DNA from: Cornus controversa
Taxonomy: Eukaryota; Streptophyta; Magnoliopsida; Cornales; Cornaceae
Assembly: GCA_026545225.1 (NCBI GenBank)
Contig: CM048854.1
Span: 32,006,230-32,070,229 of the forward strand
Length of the DNA stretch: 64,000 nt
Reading direction: 5' to 3'
In this document: positions 12,659 through 25,900 of the stretch, piece by piece
How positions within the stretch are numbered: position 1 is the first letter of the stretch
How the letters are laid out: each line of letters opens with the position of its first letter
The notes under the pieces: model-generated
Databases searched by the model: none
Told to the model about the DNA's origin: nothing
What the model saw: only the letters and a program-made list of their open reading frames with translations
Position numbers and translations under genes: made by a program

Positions 12659-14025
12659 TTATTGTATTTTATAAAAGGTTTGTATTCTTATTGACTTATA
12701 ATTTTGTATTTTTTTAAAAATGGAAACTGTGTTACTTAATGCGATTTCTGCTATGATTTTCAAAAAAATAAAAATGAAAGTTGAAATCTGGAATCGAAAG
12801 TGTTACCAAACAAGACCTTAGTGTTAGGGTTTCATGCAACCCGCTTTGGGCTTTGTGTTTGTACATCAAAATCATGTTGTCTTGGTGCACAGAACTCCTC
12901 CGAACAAAAAGAATCGTGGTCCATTGAGAGAACTCCCTCATGACATGAGACAATTTTTTGAAATACATGTAGAGTCAAATAAATAATTTAATAAATCTTT
13001 TCATTCAATGGTTTTAATAAGAATAAGTTAGAGAGGACTCTCTTCAAAACATTGCCCATGAAAAAAAAAAAACCAGTCCTATTGCAGCATGAATCATGCC
13101 CAAAAAGTCCAATTGCAGCATGATGCATAAAATGCCCAATGCTCAAAAGCTTGTCCATTTCGACTTGAGGTGAGCTCATTGGATGTGACCAAGGACAAAT
13201 AAACTATATCTTGAAGACTTGAAACATATCATTTATCATAAATGAATTTTGACATAAATTTCAATCTTTTCAACCTTATAGGATCCATCTATCCAATGGC
13301 TTGATGCATATCTCCATAATTAACTACTGAAAAACAAAGAGCTCGTCAATCTACATGACATGGGAAAAAAAAAAAAAGAAAGGCTCCTATAGTTTTTCCA
13401 TTTTTCATGTGAATCCTACTATGAGGTGGTTTTCATTTACAAATAAAGGGTACAAAAAATTAACAAAAATCTAAAGAGAAGATTGTTGGAAAAGGTTATT
13501 AAAAATAACAATGTGTTCAGATTGTTGAAGTAGCATCACATAAACATAAGCATGCGATAAATAATAAAGTTTTGAAATAAATGCAAATTAATAAAATTAC
13601 ATATAATTTCAAATCAAAGCTTAAGAGGAACCTAATCTCTTCTTGAAAATAGTTCAAAATATCAAATTGGCAGTACTATCTTTGCATTTCAAAAAATTTC
13701 TCTATGAACTCATGTATTTATATTCGTTCAAAATATAATATAATTATGAGAAATTATATTTTAAATTCAAACATGATACATATATTTATATATAAGTGTA
13801 GAAATTAAAAATGTTACCAATTTAGAATTTATAGAAATCTCATAATTTTGTTACTTAAAACTGGTCAAAATTAAATTATGTTGTCAAAACCTTTAGTGAA
13901 ACCTCGCCGGAATCTTGAATTTGATCGTGCAACTCAAGAGCCATGAGTTATAAGCAACTCATCATCCACCATGTAATTTGGACGGTCTAGATTGTTTCGT
14001 CAAGTAACCAACCTAGCAACCCATT
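11863..14025. other. AT-rich intergenic region
   Basis: No gene was recognised. It contains simple repeats (TA near 11959, AC/AT at 12613-12658). The stretch from about 12200 to 12815 ends in TGTTACCAAACAAGACCTTA, a sequence reminiscent of the ends of small plant DNA transposons, but no partner end could be fixed. The last part (about 13880-14025) is ordinary unique-looking sequence into which the hAT element was inserted. Confidence 0.5.
12613..12658. repeat. Microsatellite (TA)n(CA)n(TA)n
   Basis: A CA run is flanked by TA runs in AT-rich intergenic DNA. Confidence 0.88.
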
Positions 14026-14388
14026 CAGGGGTGGAGCTAGGATTTCAGTTCTGGGAGGGGGGGGGGGGGGTGCAGTGTATTTTGGTGGGAAAAAAATACT
14101 AACATGACAAATATAAAATTTTCACGTCAAAAGGTCAACAAAAAATGAAAAAAGACAACAAAATCACTATGGTGCTTAGTCAATCTTAATGAACTAAAAG
14201 ATACACAAACAGTTATCGACCTTCAATTCACCTAAAAAAGTGAATTTAGTCAATCTTTGTCACCCCGAAATCTGGACCGCTGGGACTCCCTCGGACCGAC
14301 CCCGAGTTCCAAGTGTGAACCCGTTCACTTAACCTCGTAAACTATTCCATTACCAATCTCACATTGATATCACACTATGATACCAAAT

Positions 14389-17047
14389 TGTCACGCCCCG
14401 ATTTTTGACTCCTGAAAATTGAGGGTGAGCTTCGTCCACTAAGTCCTAATGAATTTCATCAACCATTCAAAACACCGCAGAAGCATAAGTCTATACGCAC
14501 GCTCATGGTTGCGTATACTCATCATCAATTACCTTAATAGGCCTCACACTAGTCCATGTACCTATACATGCTCACTCATATCTCATAAATCAATAAATTC
14601 CAACCCAGAGTAGTTTCGGTCAGTTGACACCAACCTTCGGTCGGCTGAAACCTGGGCTCAGCTGATCCCAAAATAGCAAACACACTAGAATCCAATTCTA
14701 ACTCGTTTGGTCAGCTGGTGAGTAATTTTGGTTAGCCAAAAGGGAGCTTTCAGCTGGCCGAAACCCTCCTTCAGTTGTCCAAAATAGGTTCCCAGATCTT
14801 TAATGTTCTGGATCTCACACATTTCGGTCGACTGATGTAGAGGCTAAACGACTAAAAGTGTAAAAATACATATTTCCTGCATTTTTCAAGTCCAAATGTT
14901 TACGATAACGTTACACAATCATAATCTACTCTAAATCATGATTAAAATCCATTAAAACAGTAAAAATCTATGTATATCATATTTGAATCTAATTTGGACA
15001 CTTTGGGCATATGTCCCCCCATTATTTATCCTAATGCCTTCAATTCTACTTAAAAGCATTCATACATCATACAACATAAATAAATTTACAATTTCACAAG
15101 TCCATATATCACAATCCATTTACGTTTCCCATCCATCGTCCTCATTAAATACACAATAATTCATTCATACATTTCATAAGAATGTCTTTACAAGTTCATA
15201 ATCATAGTTTAAATTACATGCCTAGTCCAAAAGCATTAAGAATTCATATATGACTACAAAATATATTTCAACATGCCACATGCCAGCATGGATAACCAAA
15301 TCTACAATATCCAAAATGTAAAGCAAAAATGTTACAAAACTTCACTTGAGCCTCTCAAGTCTCGTCTGTCATGGGTGCCTTATCTATAAATAGTTTGAGA
15401 AAAGGGGTGAGTAACTCAACGGCTCAGTAAAAATACCTCAACCCACCTAGGTGCCGACTCGACACTGACCTATATGAATGTATGTCATTACATTACATGT
15501 CATTTTTCACATTCATATATTCATCCGAACAATGTATATTAAAGAAAATGCATTAAAACATATGTCATGCTCAACATATGATCACATAAGCATAAAGATG
15601 TAAATTCCCTTTCTCAGATCTCATCCAATACCCCAACATGATTTGGACGGCTCCAACAGATCATGTGATCATAGACACTTCATATAACATTCATATGACT
15701 TGGAAAAATCCAACAGTGTCATACTTTTTGACAATATTTTGGTTTGCCACAAAGTCATTGGACAACTCCGATAATCATCAAATATGGATATAATCCGACT
15801 TTATGCCTTAGCCTTGGTATGATTGGACAACTCTAACCGTCATACCTTATAAGGCAATAATGCCATATACACAACATGGTTGGACAACTCTAACATTCTA
15901 TGCATGGTCCATTTCCCTCGTTCCCTCACAAGAACCCCATATATGCATTTCAAACATGTAAGATAAAACATATCATTTTCATGTTTCTCAAATGCACAAG
16001 CTAGTTCTAGAAGTATATAGCATGCATTTTTACCACATAAACACATATAATCACATATATGTTAAAACTAGCATATAAGTCACATATGCCTACAAATCTC
16101 CAATTTAGCACATATTGCTTATGCTTCATCAAAAGCATGCACTTACTACATATAATTAGCATGCATTTCATACCACATTACCAACACATAATCACATACA
16201 TGTTCATTATTGCACATAATCACACATGCACAATTAGCATATATATATATATATTCATGTTCTGAACTTAACACATTTCACATACTATCCCCTCATGCTA
16301 TACATATCACAAGGTACATCAACTTGCACATAAGAATCATAGAAGAAGGAGAAAACCTCACATCTTAATTCCTCTCACCCCTCATATGCATATAAACACA
16401 CCTTACACCTCACCATTTCACCCAAAACTCTAGAATCGACAACTAAGAGAGAAGAAGAACCCCTACCTCAAATTTGGAAGCTTTCCAAGCAATCTCCAAG
16501 AATTTCACCAAGGTCTACCTTGCTGAAATCCAAGATTGTTTGGTTCAAACCGGAGCCCTTGGTGAGCTCTAAGCACTTTCCTTATTCGGCGAACCCTGAA
16601 TCCAAGCCGAAACACTCCGAAATATAGAGAGAAGGTGGTGTGAGAAATCGGTTGAGATTCTCATCCCTAGATATTTATAATATATGGGGCGCTAAATGAC
16701 TAAAACGTTCTCAGGTCACTTAACGTACCCTTCCGACCTCTATTTTCGATTTTGAAAGCTCCTGCAACTTTGAAATCATTTTCTTAACTCTCTAAACATT
16801 TCATTTTGTTTAAAACTAAAATTAATTATTTTCTGAATTATCGGGCCCACTCGGACAGCATCCTGGGCCCCTATTTGACCAAAAAGTCAAACTTCACCGA
16901 ATGTTTCAAAAATCTCCCAAAACCTTAATATAACTTATCAACCATGTTTCCCTCACTTAGAAACATGCTTAACATCATTCAAAATGCATTTATGGCAATT
17001 ATAATACATAAAATACAAACTGGTCAAAATTGATTACGGTTTCTATA
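14389..17047 (-). mobile_element. Long Gypsy-type LTR (about 2.66 kb), reverse orientation, fossil
   Basis: Read on the minus strand, the block starts with a diverged form of the LTR start of the element at 28641 (TATAGAAACCG, then AATTTTGACCAGTTT) and ends GGGGCGTGACA. It is followed outward by a Met-tRNA-type primer site (TTTGGTATCA). Inner blocks such as GGTACGTTAAGTGAC are shared with the 28641 LTR. A TATA-like stretch near 16670 and a CT-rich leader fit an LTR promoter. A short piece of adjoining element sequence (about 14258-14388) remains. It looks old and is a fragment with no coding part. Confidence 0.65.
14610..14840 (-). repeat. Cluster of degenerate CAGCTG/GTCGAC-centred near-palindromes in LTR
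   Basis: At least seven variants occur in 230 bases, including GGTCAGTTGAC, CGGTCGGCTGAA, CTCAGCTGATC, TTCAGCTGGCCGAA and CGGTCGACTGAT. All have dyad symmetry with a shifting centre. The cluster lies about 220-450 bases before the LTR 3' end. Confidence 0.6.
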
Positions 17048-17232
17048 ATCTTGTTTCTTTGTTAGAGATAATGATTATTAATGAGAAAACAAAAAACCAA
17101 AATCATGAAATAGAGACAACATAATTTGACCATCAGTCCATCACAAATCTCATTGTAAAAAAAAATTAAAGAATCATAGATAATAAGTTGATGTTATTGA
17201 AAGAAAATTAGAAATATAATCATTAGAGAGCT

Positions 17233-17650
17233 AAAGTATCTGTTGAAGGATTTATATATTTAAGTTACACTGTTTTTAATAATTTAAGCTTTTAAAGTAG
17301 ATGATTGTCAAGTATCAAGTCAAATGTCTCGAGTTCAAACCTTATCGTTACCTTGATAATTAAAATTAAAACACATGTTGGACCAAAAGAAGGACACACG
17401 TGAGGGAGACGTGTTGAAGGATTTATATATTTAAGTTACACCCTCTAGGAGTTTTTTTTTTTTTTTTTTGAAAATTATAAGGCATAACTACGCTATGATA
17501 CCACGTTGTCATGCCCCAGATTTTCGAACCCGATTAATTTGTGATAACACTCTCTAGGAGTTTTTTTTTCCAAAAATTAGAAGGTATAACTACGCTATGA
17601 TACCACGTTGTCACGCCCCATATTTTTGAACCCGATTAATTTGTGATAAA
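17233..17650 (-). repeat. Duplicated LTR-end sequences with primer-site motif
   Basis: A tandem pair of about 109 bases (17443-17551 and 17552-17650) each carries ATGATACCACGTTGTCA followed by (C/T)GCCCC. This is the reverse complement of an LTR end followed by a primer-binding site. Upstream, TGTTGAAGGATTTATATATT occurs at 17231 and again at 17411. These are fossil fragments of LTR elements inside the hAT element; no coding part. Confidence 0.5.
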
Positions 17651-18474
17651 AATTATTAAATTAAAAGTCAAAACTCAATTGTTTTGACTTGAAACTTGGT
17701 TAATTTCTTTCTTCTTTTTTTCAAAATAAAAAAATTTCATTTTACTCAAAATTTAAATAGCTGGGCTTCGTGTACTTAAAATTTGTTCAAGAAACTATTT
17801 TCAATAAAGAGACGACTTCGATATACTCAATTTAGACTCAAGTTTTTCAATGAGTTATCAATTTTCAAGGTTAAAAAGTGATATAAAACAAATTAAAAAA
17901 TATATATATACAAATATATGTATGTTTGCATTACACACAAGACAACCCCTTTTTATGTATGTTTGCATTACACACAAGACAACCTCTTTTTCACTCTTCC
18001 TCAACCTATATAATATATACAAGTGAAGTACAAGGCAATTAAATGTATATATATTTTTCTTTCTTCATTTCACTAAAGTCTCATAATTTCCACTACAAAT
18101 AAAATCTTTCGATGAAACTAAATTCATTTAGTAGAGAATTTCGAGAGTCTTCATTTGAGTATCACTTTCACTATGTTTTGACTTGGAATGGAGATGTTAC
18201 GAATTTTTGAAATTTAATGAAAATTCAAGTATTCATATATACATGTGGATGTATCACATGCAAAGAAATTCAGTTGCTTTATCTTTCAACACATTACAAG
18301 ACTAAATGACCAATATGTCCTCTTGGGTCTTCACCATCTGGGAGTAAAAGAAAAATATGAGGGGAGACATTTTTGAAATTTACAAAAAAAAAATATGCAT
18401 ATACTAGTAAAAATATATATATATATTTCAGGGGGACATGTGCCTCCTTTGGGCACACGGTGGCTCCGCCACTG

Positions 18475-19437
18475 AACCCATCACTTGAGATCCAACATTT
18501 GATTATGTAATCGATCAAGGAAGACGATCAATCATGATTGAAGTGAAAATTTCAGTTTTATTGCCTAATTTTTTGTGTTATCAAATAAGGAATTAATAAA
18601 TTTAAATACATTTTAGGAGATTTTATATAAGAATGTATATATATAATTTTGAAACACATCCCAGCGAAAATAATACAAATGAAAAGAAAAATTAGTGATA
18701 TAGAAATCGAGTCATTTGTGTCAACTCTCAAATATAACCCAATTGGAATATCAATTAAAAAGATAAGTACAACTTACAATGAGATAAAATTTTAAGTGAC
18801 AATAATTTTTATGCTAAACACTTAAGTTCAAAAAGATATAATAAAAAAAAGTCTCAATTTTTACTATTACTTAGAAACTCCAACTCTCATGGTCTAATTC
18901 TGTTCTATCAAAATTTTCTTTTAAATTCCATAAATTTTAATTATGTAGATTAAATTTCACCACGTCAATTTAATATTAAAATTTCTAAACTAATTTTGTA
19001 AGTGGCAAAGTTGAATAAAATGGAGGCGGGTTTAAATGGATTGAGGCTCACCCGCAAGATTTAGCGGTGAGGTTCTCGTTTTCATTTGAATACATTTGTG
19101 GGTTCTACAGGGGCCCACGGTGGGATCCACCACATCGGAGGTGTACACTCCGCTAACCTATCAATCCCATTCCATATCTGTGTGCCACTTGGCATCACCG
19201 TAGTCGGAAACAAAACCGATAACATAAAACATACTAAAAGAGGAGAAAAGGTAATCACAACCTCAGCTAAGCCCATGAGTATTCTTCACTTCCATTGTAA
19301 AAACTTGAACTAATCAGCAACAGACACTCCAACGATCAACACGAAACACTATACTCCTCCCGCCAATAACATATACATAAAATTGTTTTCTCTCTCTCTC
19401 TCTCGATATATATCCATTTCACAACAACGCTCTAACA
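18475..19437 (+). promoter_or_regulatory. Upstream region and probable leader of the ABC1 kinase gene
   Basis: After the hAT target duplication the sequence is AT-rich to about 19020 and then more mixed. A pyrimidine (TC)n patch at 19389-19404 lies just upstream of the ATG at 19438, a common feature of plant 5' leaders and TATA-less promoters of plastid-protein genes. No convincing TATA box was found. Short open frames at 19082-19313 on both strands look spurious. Confidence 0.4.
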
Positions 19438-19953
19438 ATGATAATCGTCTCGACGCCACCGTCTCTGCCGCTTCCACTCTCCGCCAATCGCATTTTCCAC
19501 CGCTCTCTCCGCCGCCATCTCCGGCGGAATCCGGCGACCTATCTCTCCCGCTGCTCCACTAACCTTCCGCCACCGGCCTCCGCCTCCCGCGACATCGATG
19601 CGTTCACCGAGTACTCGGGCTATCTCTTCGAGTTCAATGCATCGGAGGCAGATTCTCTGACGGAATACAATATCTCCAAGATCTCTGCCATCTATCGGAA
19701 CAAACCGTTGGTTCTTCTTCGCCGTCTTCTCCAGATTGGCACCACACTCGGCAGATGGTTTGTGCTTCGGTACATTGACAGCGTCAGTGAGCGATCAGAC
19801 CAGATGTTTGAGGTTGGGGCTCTTCTGAAATTACATGCATAATATATGTTCAGATACACATGTATATATTTATAAGTTGAATTTCGTGTTTTTGTTGCTT
19901 GATTGCAGGTCAGAGCTGCAGAGCTGCGGAAGATATTGCTACAACTTGGACCG
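19438..19953 (+). CDS. ABC1K5: ABC1 kinase exons 1-2: transit peptide and N-terminal region
   Basis: Exon 1 (375 bases) starts at the ATG after a TC-rich leader and ends TTTGAG|GTTGGG. Exon 2 (45 bases) encodes [15 protein letters not shown], leading into the ABC1 core. The region from about residue 52 ([15 protein letters not shown]) onward is the N-terminal extension typical of plastid ABC1Ks. G+C is high in exon 1. Confidence 0.9.
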
Positions 19954-22900
19954 GTATGTCTGGTTGACTGAATCTTTAAGGAATTTTTGAGCATCTGTTA
20001 GTTTACTTGTACCCACACATGTCTCTGCCCTTCTCATTTTCGAGTTTTAAGTCCATATACCATAGCCTTTGGGTTTTTGGATTAGTTGACATGAAAAAAG
20101 TTTTGGAATTGAGTACCCAAAATCCAAATCCTCGCAGCAAGTATAAACTACCCTTTTTGTGATTGGGAATAAAGATTGGTGCTGCTTATTTATTTTCCTA
20201 TATCTATAAAAGGGATTTTTCTTAGATGTGTCTCTTCATGTGTGCACTCGGCCGTGATTGAAAATATTTTAGTTGAACGTATTTTGGTATGTTTGCTTAT
20301 TAACATGAAGATGTTTTTCTCCCCCAAAGATAAATAGATCTTTTTATCAACAAAAAAAAGGCATATAGGACAACCAGAATCCTGGAGAGTTCCATTGTTC
20401 TATTTATGAATGATTGAGATTTGGAAGGAAAGGGGAATGGAAAAGGTACCATAAGCAAAGAATAAATGTTCTAACAACTGTAGTACAACATTATATAACA
20501 GTGCATGATAAATCTTCATTACAATCCAAAAATACACACATCATGCGAAATACATTAAATGAAATGAAATCAATAATTGTGATCACCATCATCATCTCCA
20601 TCATTCTCCTCTTTTTCATTATACTCCTATATGTAATGATCTTGATTACACAGCATTGGTAGAATAACATTCAAGAGACTTATATAATAAGATTTCCTTT
20701 GTCTTAACTAAACTGGTAGAGACACAAGTCAGATTTCATTAAGTATTTTAATGTGTCAATTTAGTTATAAATGGCGAACATATAAAAGAGTTATAAGCAA
20801 CAACTAAAATTACTTAATTAAGATATATTATTTTAATTAATTTTTTTTTTGAAAAAATTACAAATCTAAAAATGAGATTTAATTTGACATTATTAGTACT
20901 ACAACATTTTATATCTAAAATATTGTTGTTATCTACTTATCTTTGTATACTTATTTATTTTTTATAAAAACAAAAATATCAAAAATTAATATTTCACTAA
21001 AAGGATTGTCTCACAATATGACTTGTCGATACCCAAGCATATCATGAGACATCTTGTGTTTTAAGCAAAATATTGGTCAATTGACCGAACCGATTCAACC
21101 TTGATACAGGTTCGACTTGCTTATACATACTACATAGTATTGTGTAATGAGGGTGTTCCTGTAAGTAATTGATGCTTGCAAGAAAAGGCTAAAACAAGTC
21201 ATGGGTTATGAGCCAAGGGGTCTCGCGAGTGACTGAGGCCAAGGAAAAGTTAAGGTAATCTCATGAATGACAAGGACTTGCGAGTAAAGAGAGGAGAATC
21301 ATTAGAGGGTCAGGTTCTCCTTAGCGGGCATGCCTTAGTCTTCTTAGATAACTCCCACCCACGGAGATTAGGATAATCGCGGGAGATTTTCGGTATGTCC
21401 CAAGTTGTGCGATTATACAATAGACTAAAATAGAGATGGCGCGGCTGTAGTGAGATGACCAAATCAGTCACATAGACTGATTAGGAAAGGTGCTGTTGAG
21501 ATAGTTGTCTACGCTAAAGCTTGCAATCTGGGATAGTACTCTCCGCGACATGCACCACATGAGCCTTCCGAAGGTTCCACTTTGCAAGCAAGATGAGTAA
21601 TATGTTGCGACGTTACCATCATTTCTTGTTAGATGGAAACCTTGGAAGGATTACGATGGTTTCCAAACTGTCGGCAAGAACGCTCGCTATGCCACAGAGT
21701 ATGCGGCTATGGTGTCACACCAGTGTGAGTGGCGTCATAGTCCTACAATGGGAAATTGGATTGTTGAGGCACGAAGAATTGGGAAAGGGGCTTGTCAGGC
21801 TAGGATAAAGTGGTGGCGATCTGCGATGGTCACACTAAGTTACTCACAACCGCAGTCTGACAAAAAAGGAATAACGGAATGGACACGTTGTGCAATGACA
21901 TGACGCCACGTAGGATGATTACTGTCAAGTGCCATGAACCTTATAAGTATCCAAGGCACTTTTGATGTAAGAAGACAGAGCATTCAATAGCCCCTTCCCA
22001 ATCTGTTATTCTCTTTTGCTTTCTCTCTCTTCCCCTAATCCTCAACTCTCAATTTCCTTTTTGTGGCTAGGCCTGAGTGTGAGCCATTCCTCCATTCATT
22101 TAACCCAAGTACTATTGAGCAAGAATAATAGGTGTATGGAAAGAAGAGATGTTCATGATTTTACCATTATACTCCATATAGCTTAAAGGAAATGTGTTGC
22201 TTGAAGGACAAAGATGTAAAAAAGGTAGAAGAGCCTTTTCTCTGTGCATCACCTTCTCTTGTGGGAGGAAGGAATACTACGGGCACAGAGGGAAAGAGTT
22301 TCCTTCCTCTCTTCCCTTCCCTTCTACTAGACAGTGAAAACTGAAAAGCCTTTCCTTCCTCTCCTTTCCTCACACTCTTAAGTCTTCCCTCCTGTTTCCT
22401 ACCAAATGAATCTCAAGAGTTATTTAAGACAAGAATTATAGCAACGTACTAGAAGGATGACCATTGATGAAAATTTGATGCCAGCATATAGATCAAAGTT
22501 GAATGAGGGAACAACTCAAGGTGGTACATCACCGGATGGACATAGGCAGGTGCTACTGGGTATATCATTTGGTATATATTTAACTGAGTTAATAACTCAA
22601 AATGGTTATAATCTTAGTTAAAATGAAGAGCAATTCCTTTCCTAGTGACCAAAGCTTAACCTGATAATGGAGTCTGGAATTTTTGGTTTTGGTTGAGCTC
22701 TTCCTACAAGTTTGAAAGATTCTATAAGTGGATGTTATTCCACCTGATTTGGATGATCAATTATAAAACTATCATACTTCAAAATCTTCAGTTTTGTTCT
22801 CCTAGATCTGGTTTGTGCCAATGCTGCTGTGAATTTGTAACTAGCCCTGTTGTCATCTGACCTTTAGTGACCATGATTGTGGTCCTTGTACCTCTTCGAG

Positions 22901-25900
22901 TTCAGGCACTATGTTGCTATGGAATGCCTTCTCTGAATAAAAAACTGAAAGAAGATTGGCATTTTTAGAATCTTAGAGAGACAAACAACAATGGAGGACC
23001 ATACTTGTGAAGTTTTTTAAAGTGTCAGTGATGTAAATTTGTATTGAAATTTCTTCCTTAAGCTATAACATATTTTACTTTCTTTTTTTTCTAGGCAGTT
23101 ATAAAACTTGTAGTCACCCATCTGGCTTACTATATTTGTTTTTTTTTATTTTGATTATAATTCTATGCATAAGTTTTTCCTTTTGTTTCTTTTTGCAGGC
23201 ATATATCAAAATTGCTCAGGCAGTTTCATCTCGAGCAGTAAGTTATCAATTTATCACCTTCTATTTTACAAATATCTTCACTTCTATTATCTATTTCAGT
23301 TTTAAGGCAAGGAAGTCATGTGCTTGTGACTTACTAATATCTTTTCTCTTTTTCTTCCTTTTTATTTAATTTGTTGATTTGTTCTATAAGTATGCTTGCT
23401 TCTATAATAAAATAATTGATGATAAACAACTGCATTAAAGCATTTGATTGTACTATGTGAGGGGAAGTGAGAATGTGAGAGTAAGAAATGCATTCCTTAG
23501 TAAATCGATATGAAGTCCCGGTGGTATTCTGGTAAGACCACTGTCTTTCAGTATTAATCCCATTCCTATTCTGGTAAAATCATTGCTTCTGCGAGTGTTG
23601 CTCCCTCTAATCATACATGCAGTACAAACAATGAAGTCTGTGGTCATATTTTGCGGGTTTTCCAATGGCTTGACTTAAAAACAGTCTAGTACATTTTGCT
23701 AGATTCTAGATGAAATTTATCATTTTAGGATAAGAAAAAATGCTGTTAATCAGCATCTGATGGGTCCCATTTAGTTGTCAAGTGTACCAGAAATCAAATT
23801 GTCTGAGTTTTAACCATAGGAAGTGAACTGCCACACATGTCCTGTTTGATTTTATAGGAGTTTAATGAACTGCATAGGCTAAAAATTATATCTCCAAGTG
23901 TTGCTCATTAATAGGGTGGATTTGACCTTGTTGCACTGAGGGGGTTTTGATGAAATCTTCTAAGAAGTTTGAACTGCAATTCTTTCTTTGCACAAATTCA
24001 TAATTATCACTAGGTCAGGTGGGGCCTTATACAATACTTCTAAAGGTTGTATTAATTTTGAAATGATTTGTTGAAACTTTTGATGGAAGCATTTGAATCA
24101 GATATGGTCATTTATGTCGATATAGCATTGACATGATTCGGACTTTTTAAAATTCCAGTGAAATAGCTTGTTGGGAGATGGAATTTTGGACCTAATCAAA
24201 GGTTTAGATCATTGGTAGGCTTTGGATGCTTACATCTCCTACTTCCTCTTATTTTGTCTTTTAGATGTTCTACCCCAGGTTTAAGAGACATGCCAAAGGC
24301 TGCTTTATCATTCTTGAAATTTGGAACACTTTTATATTGTTTCTCTTTTTTTTTTTGTCCCCGGGGTGGGCCGTGGGTGCTGATAAAATGGCTCTACTTG
24401 TCAGTACTACCTCCATCCCAACTTAATAGTCCCTTTTCAGTATTCCAACTTTTTAATGAGACATGCATTGTTCCCTTTTGAAATTCCCATTTTACCCTTT
24501 GAAGTTTATATATATAAATTATCAAGTTGGGGAATTTTGAAAATATAATAAAGGGTATTTATGGAAAGATGCATTTCTTTCACTTTTCAAATGAGACTAT
24601 ATTTTGGGACAGCCCGAAAAGGAAGGATAGACTATTAAATCGAGACGGAGGGAGTAAAATCATAAAAAGGGAGTAAAATCATAAAAAGTAACTTTTATTA
24701 TAATAACGTATTTGGCACTTGTCAAGGCAATTGACTACTGGTTGGCGAAACAACTTTTCATGACATCTTATTGCAGCATTAATTGCCTCTTTTGATTTTT
24801 TCCATGTATGGTTCAATTTTTTATTCCTTTTTATTTTATTTCTGTCCCATCAATCCTATAGATCCATGTGTTCACGTGTATCTTGTCTATGTTTGGACCT
24901 GCTTGCAATCTTCTCCATTTGAATAGATACTGTACATGAGGGCTACCACTGGAAAACTAAGTTGCCAATGATAACCATTGGTACATGTAGGCCATGACAA
25001 GCTTGAACTAGGCGGATCTAGAGAACATTCAGCATAGGCTTTTTTTCAGCCATAGTTTTTCCATTTTGTAATGATCTTCAGTGTATACATGTTCTGGTAA
25101 TTTCTTTCTAGGATTTGATACCACCTTCGTATCTGGATGAGCTTTCACTGTTGCAAGATCGAATAGCACCATTCTCCACTGAAGTTGCTTTCAATACAAT
25201 AGAGAAAGAACTTGGATCACCAATGGATGAGCTTTTCTCAGAGATTTCGGCGGAGCCTGTGGCAGCAGCATCACTTGGGCAGGTTTATATTTGATCATGC
25301 AGTTCTTTTGCTTTTGTGTTTTAACTGAGACTTATATTGGGCACTATTTTGATGTTCAACTTTAAAATTGAAGCTCAGTGCAATCTTTGTTTTCTCTATT
25401 TTTTTTTCATGTATCTTCAAAAGGTATATCAAGCTAGGCTTCGTCCTAGTGGAAGGGTTGTTGCCATCAAAGTGCAGAGGCCTGGAGTTCAAGCTGCCAT
25501 ATCCTTAGATATATTAATCTTGCGTTATCTTGCAGGGATAATTAGGACGGCTGGCAAATTTAACACTGATCTTCAGGTAATTTTGCAACATGTAACTAGT
25601 GGTTGAAAATGCCTAACATTTATTTTAGGCCATGATTGATAAATGGTGTACGAGTATCCTGTCATACTAGTTGACATGCAGCCTTGATGGTTGTACCATT
25701 TTCTGATTGGGTCTCATCTCATGAAGTAAACAAGTATGCCGCTTTAAATACATTGGCATTTTTTCTTAATAGTTTCCTTGTTTTGAAGTTCTCTTATGAG
25801 TTTGAATATATGTGGTGTTCAATTTGCAGGCGGTTGTTGATGAATGGGCATCAAGTCTTTTTCGGGTATATATTTATTCCTTCATTCTTTATTATGATAT

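Larger units (their letters stand above)
14026..18474. mobile_element. hAT-type DNA transposon, 4.4 kb, non-autonomous, with nested LTR insertion
   Basis: Terminal inverted repeats are CAGGGGTGGAGCTAGG (left) and CAGTGGCGGAGCCACC (reverse complement of the right), matching at 12 of 16 positions. The flanks are AACCCATT (14018-14025) and AACCCATC (18475-18482), an 8-bp target duplication with one mismatch, as expected for hAT. A G tract follows the left end. No transposase reading frame was seen. Much of the length is later insertions: a reverse Gypsy-type LTR at 14389-17047 and a tandem pair of LTR-end sequences at 17443-17650. Without those the element would be about 1.5 kb or less. Confidence 0.8.

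Noticed and set aside
14026-18474. Transposase gene inside the hAT element
   Set aside because: No frame with hAT motifs was seen; open frames there are short and AT-rich.
19082-19313. Small open frames on both strands upstream of the kinase
   Set aside because: Short, without motifs, and overlapping each other antisense; more likely part of the promoter region.
21100-22150. Definite solo LTR in intron 2
   Set aside because: It has LTR-like composition and promoter features, but terminal TG/CA and a target duplication could not be located, so it is mentioned only as a possibility.
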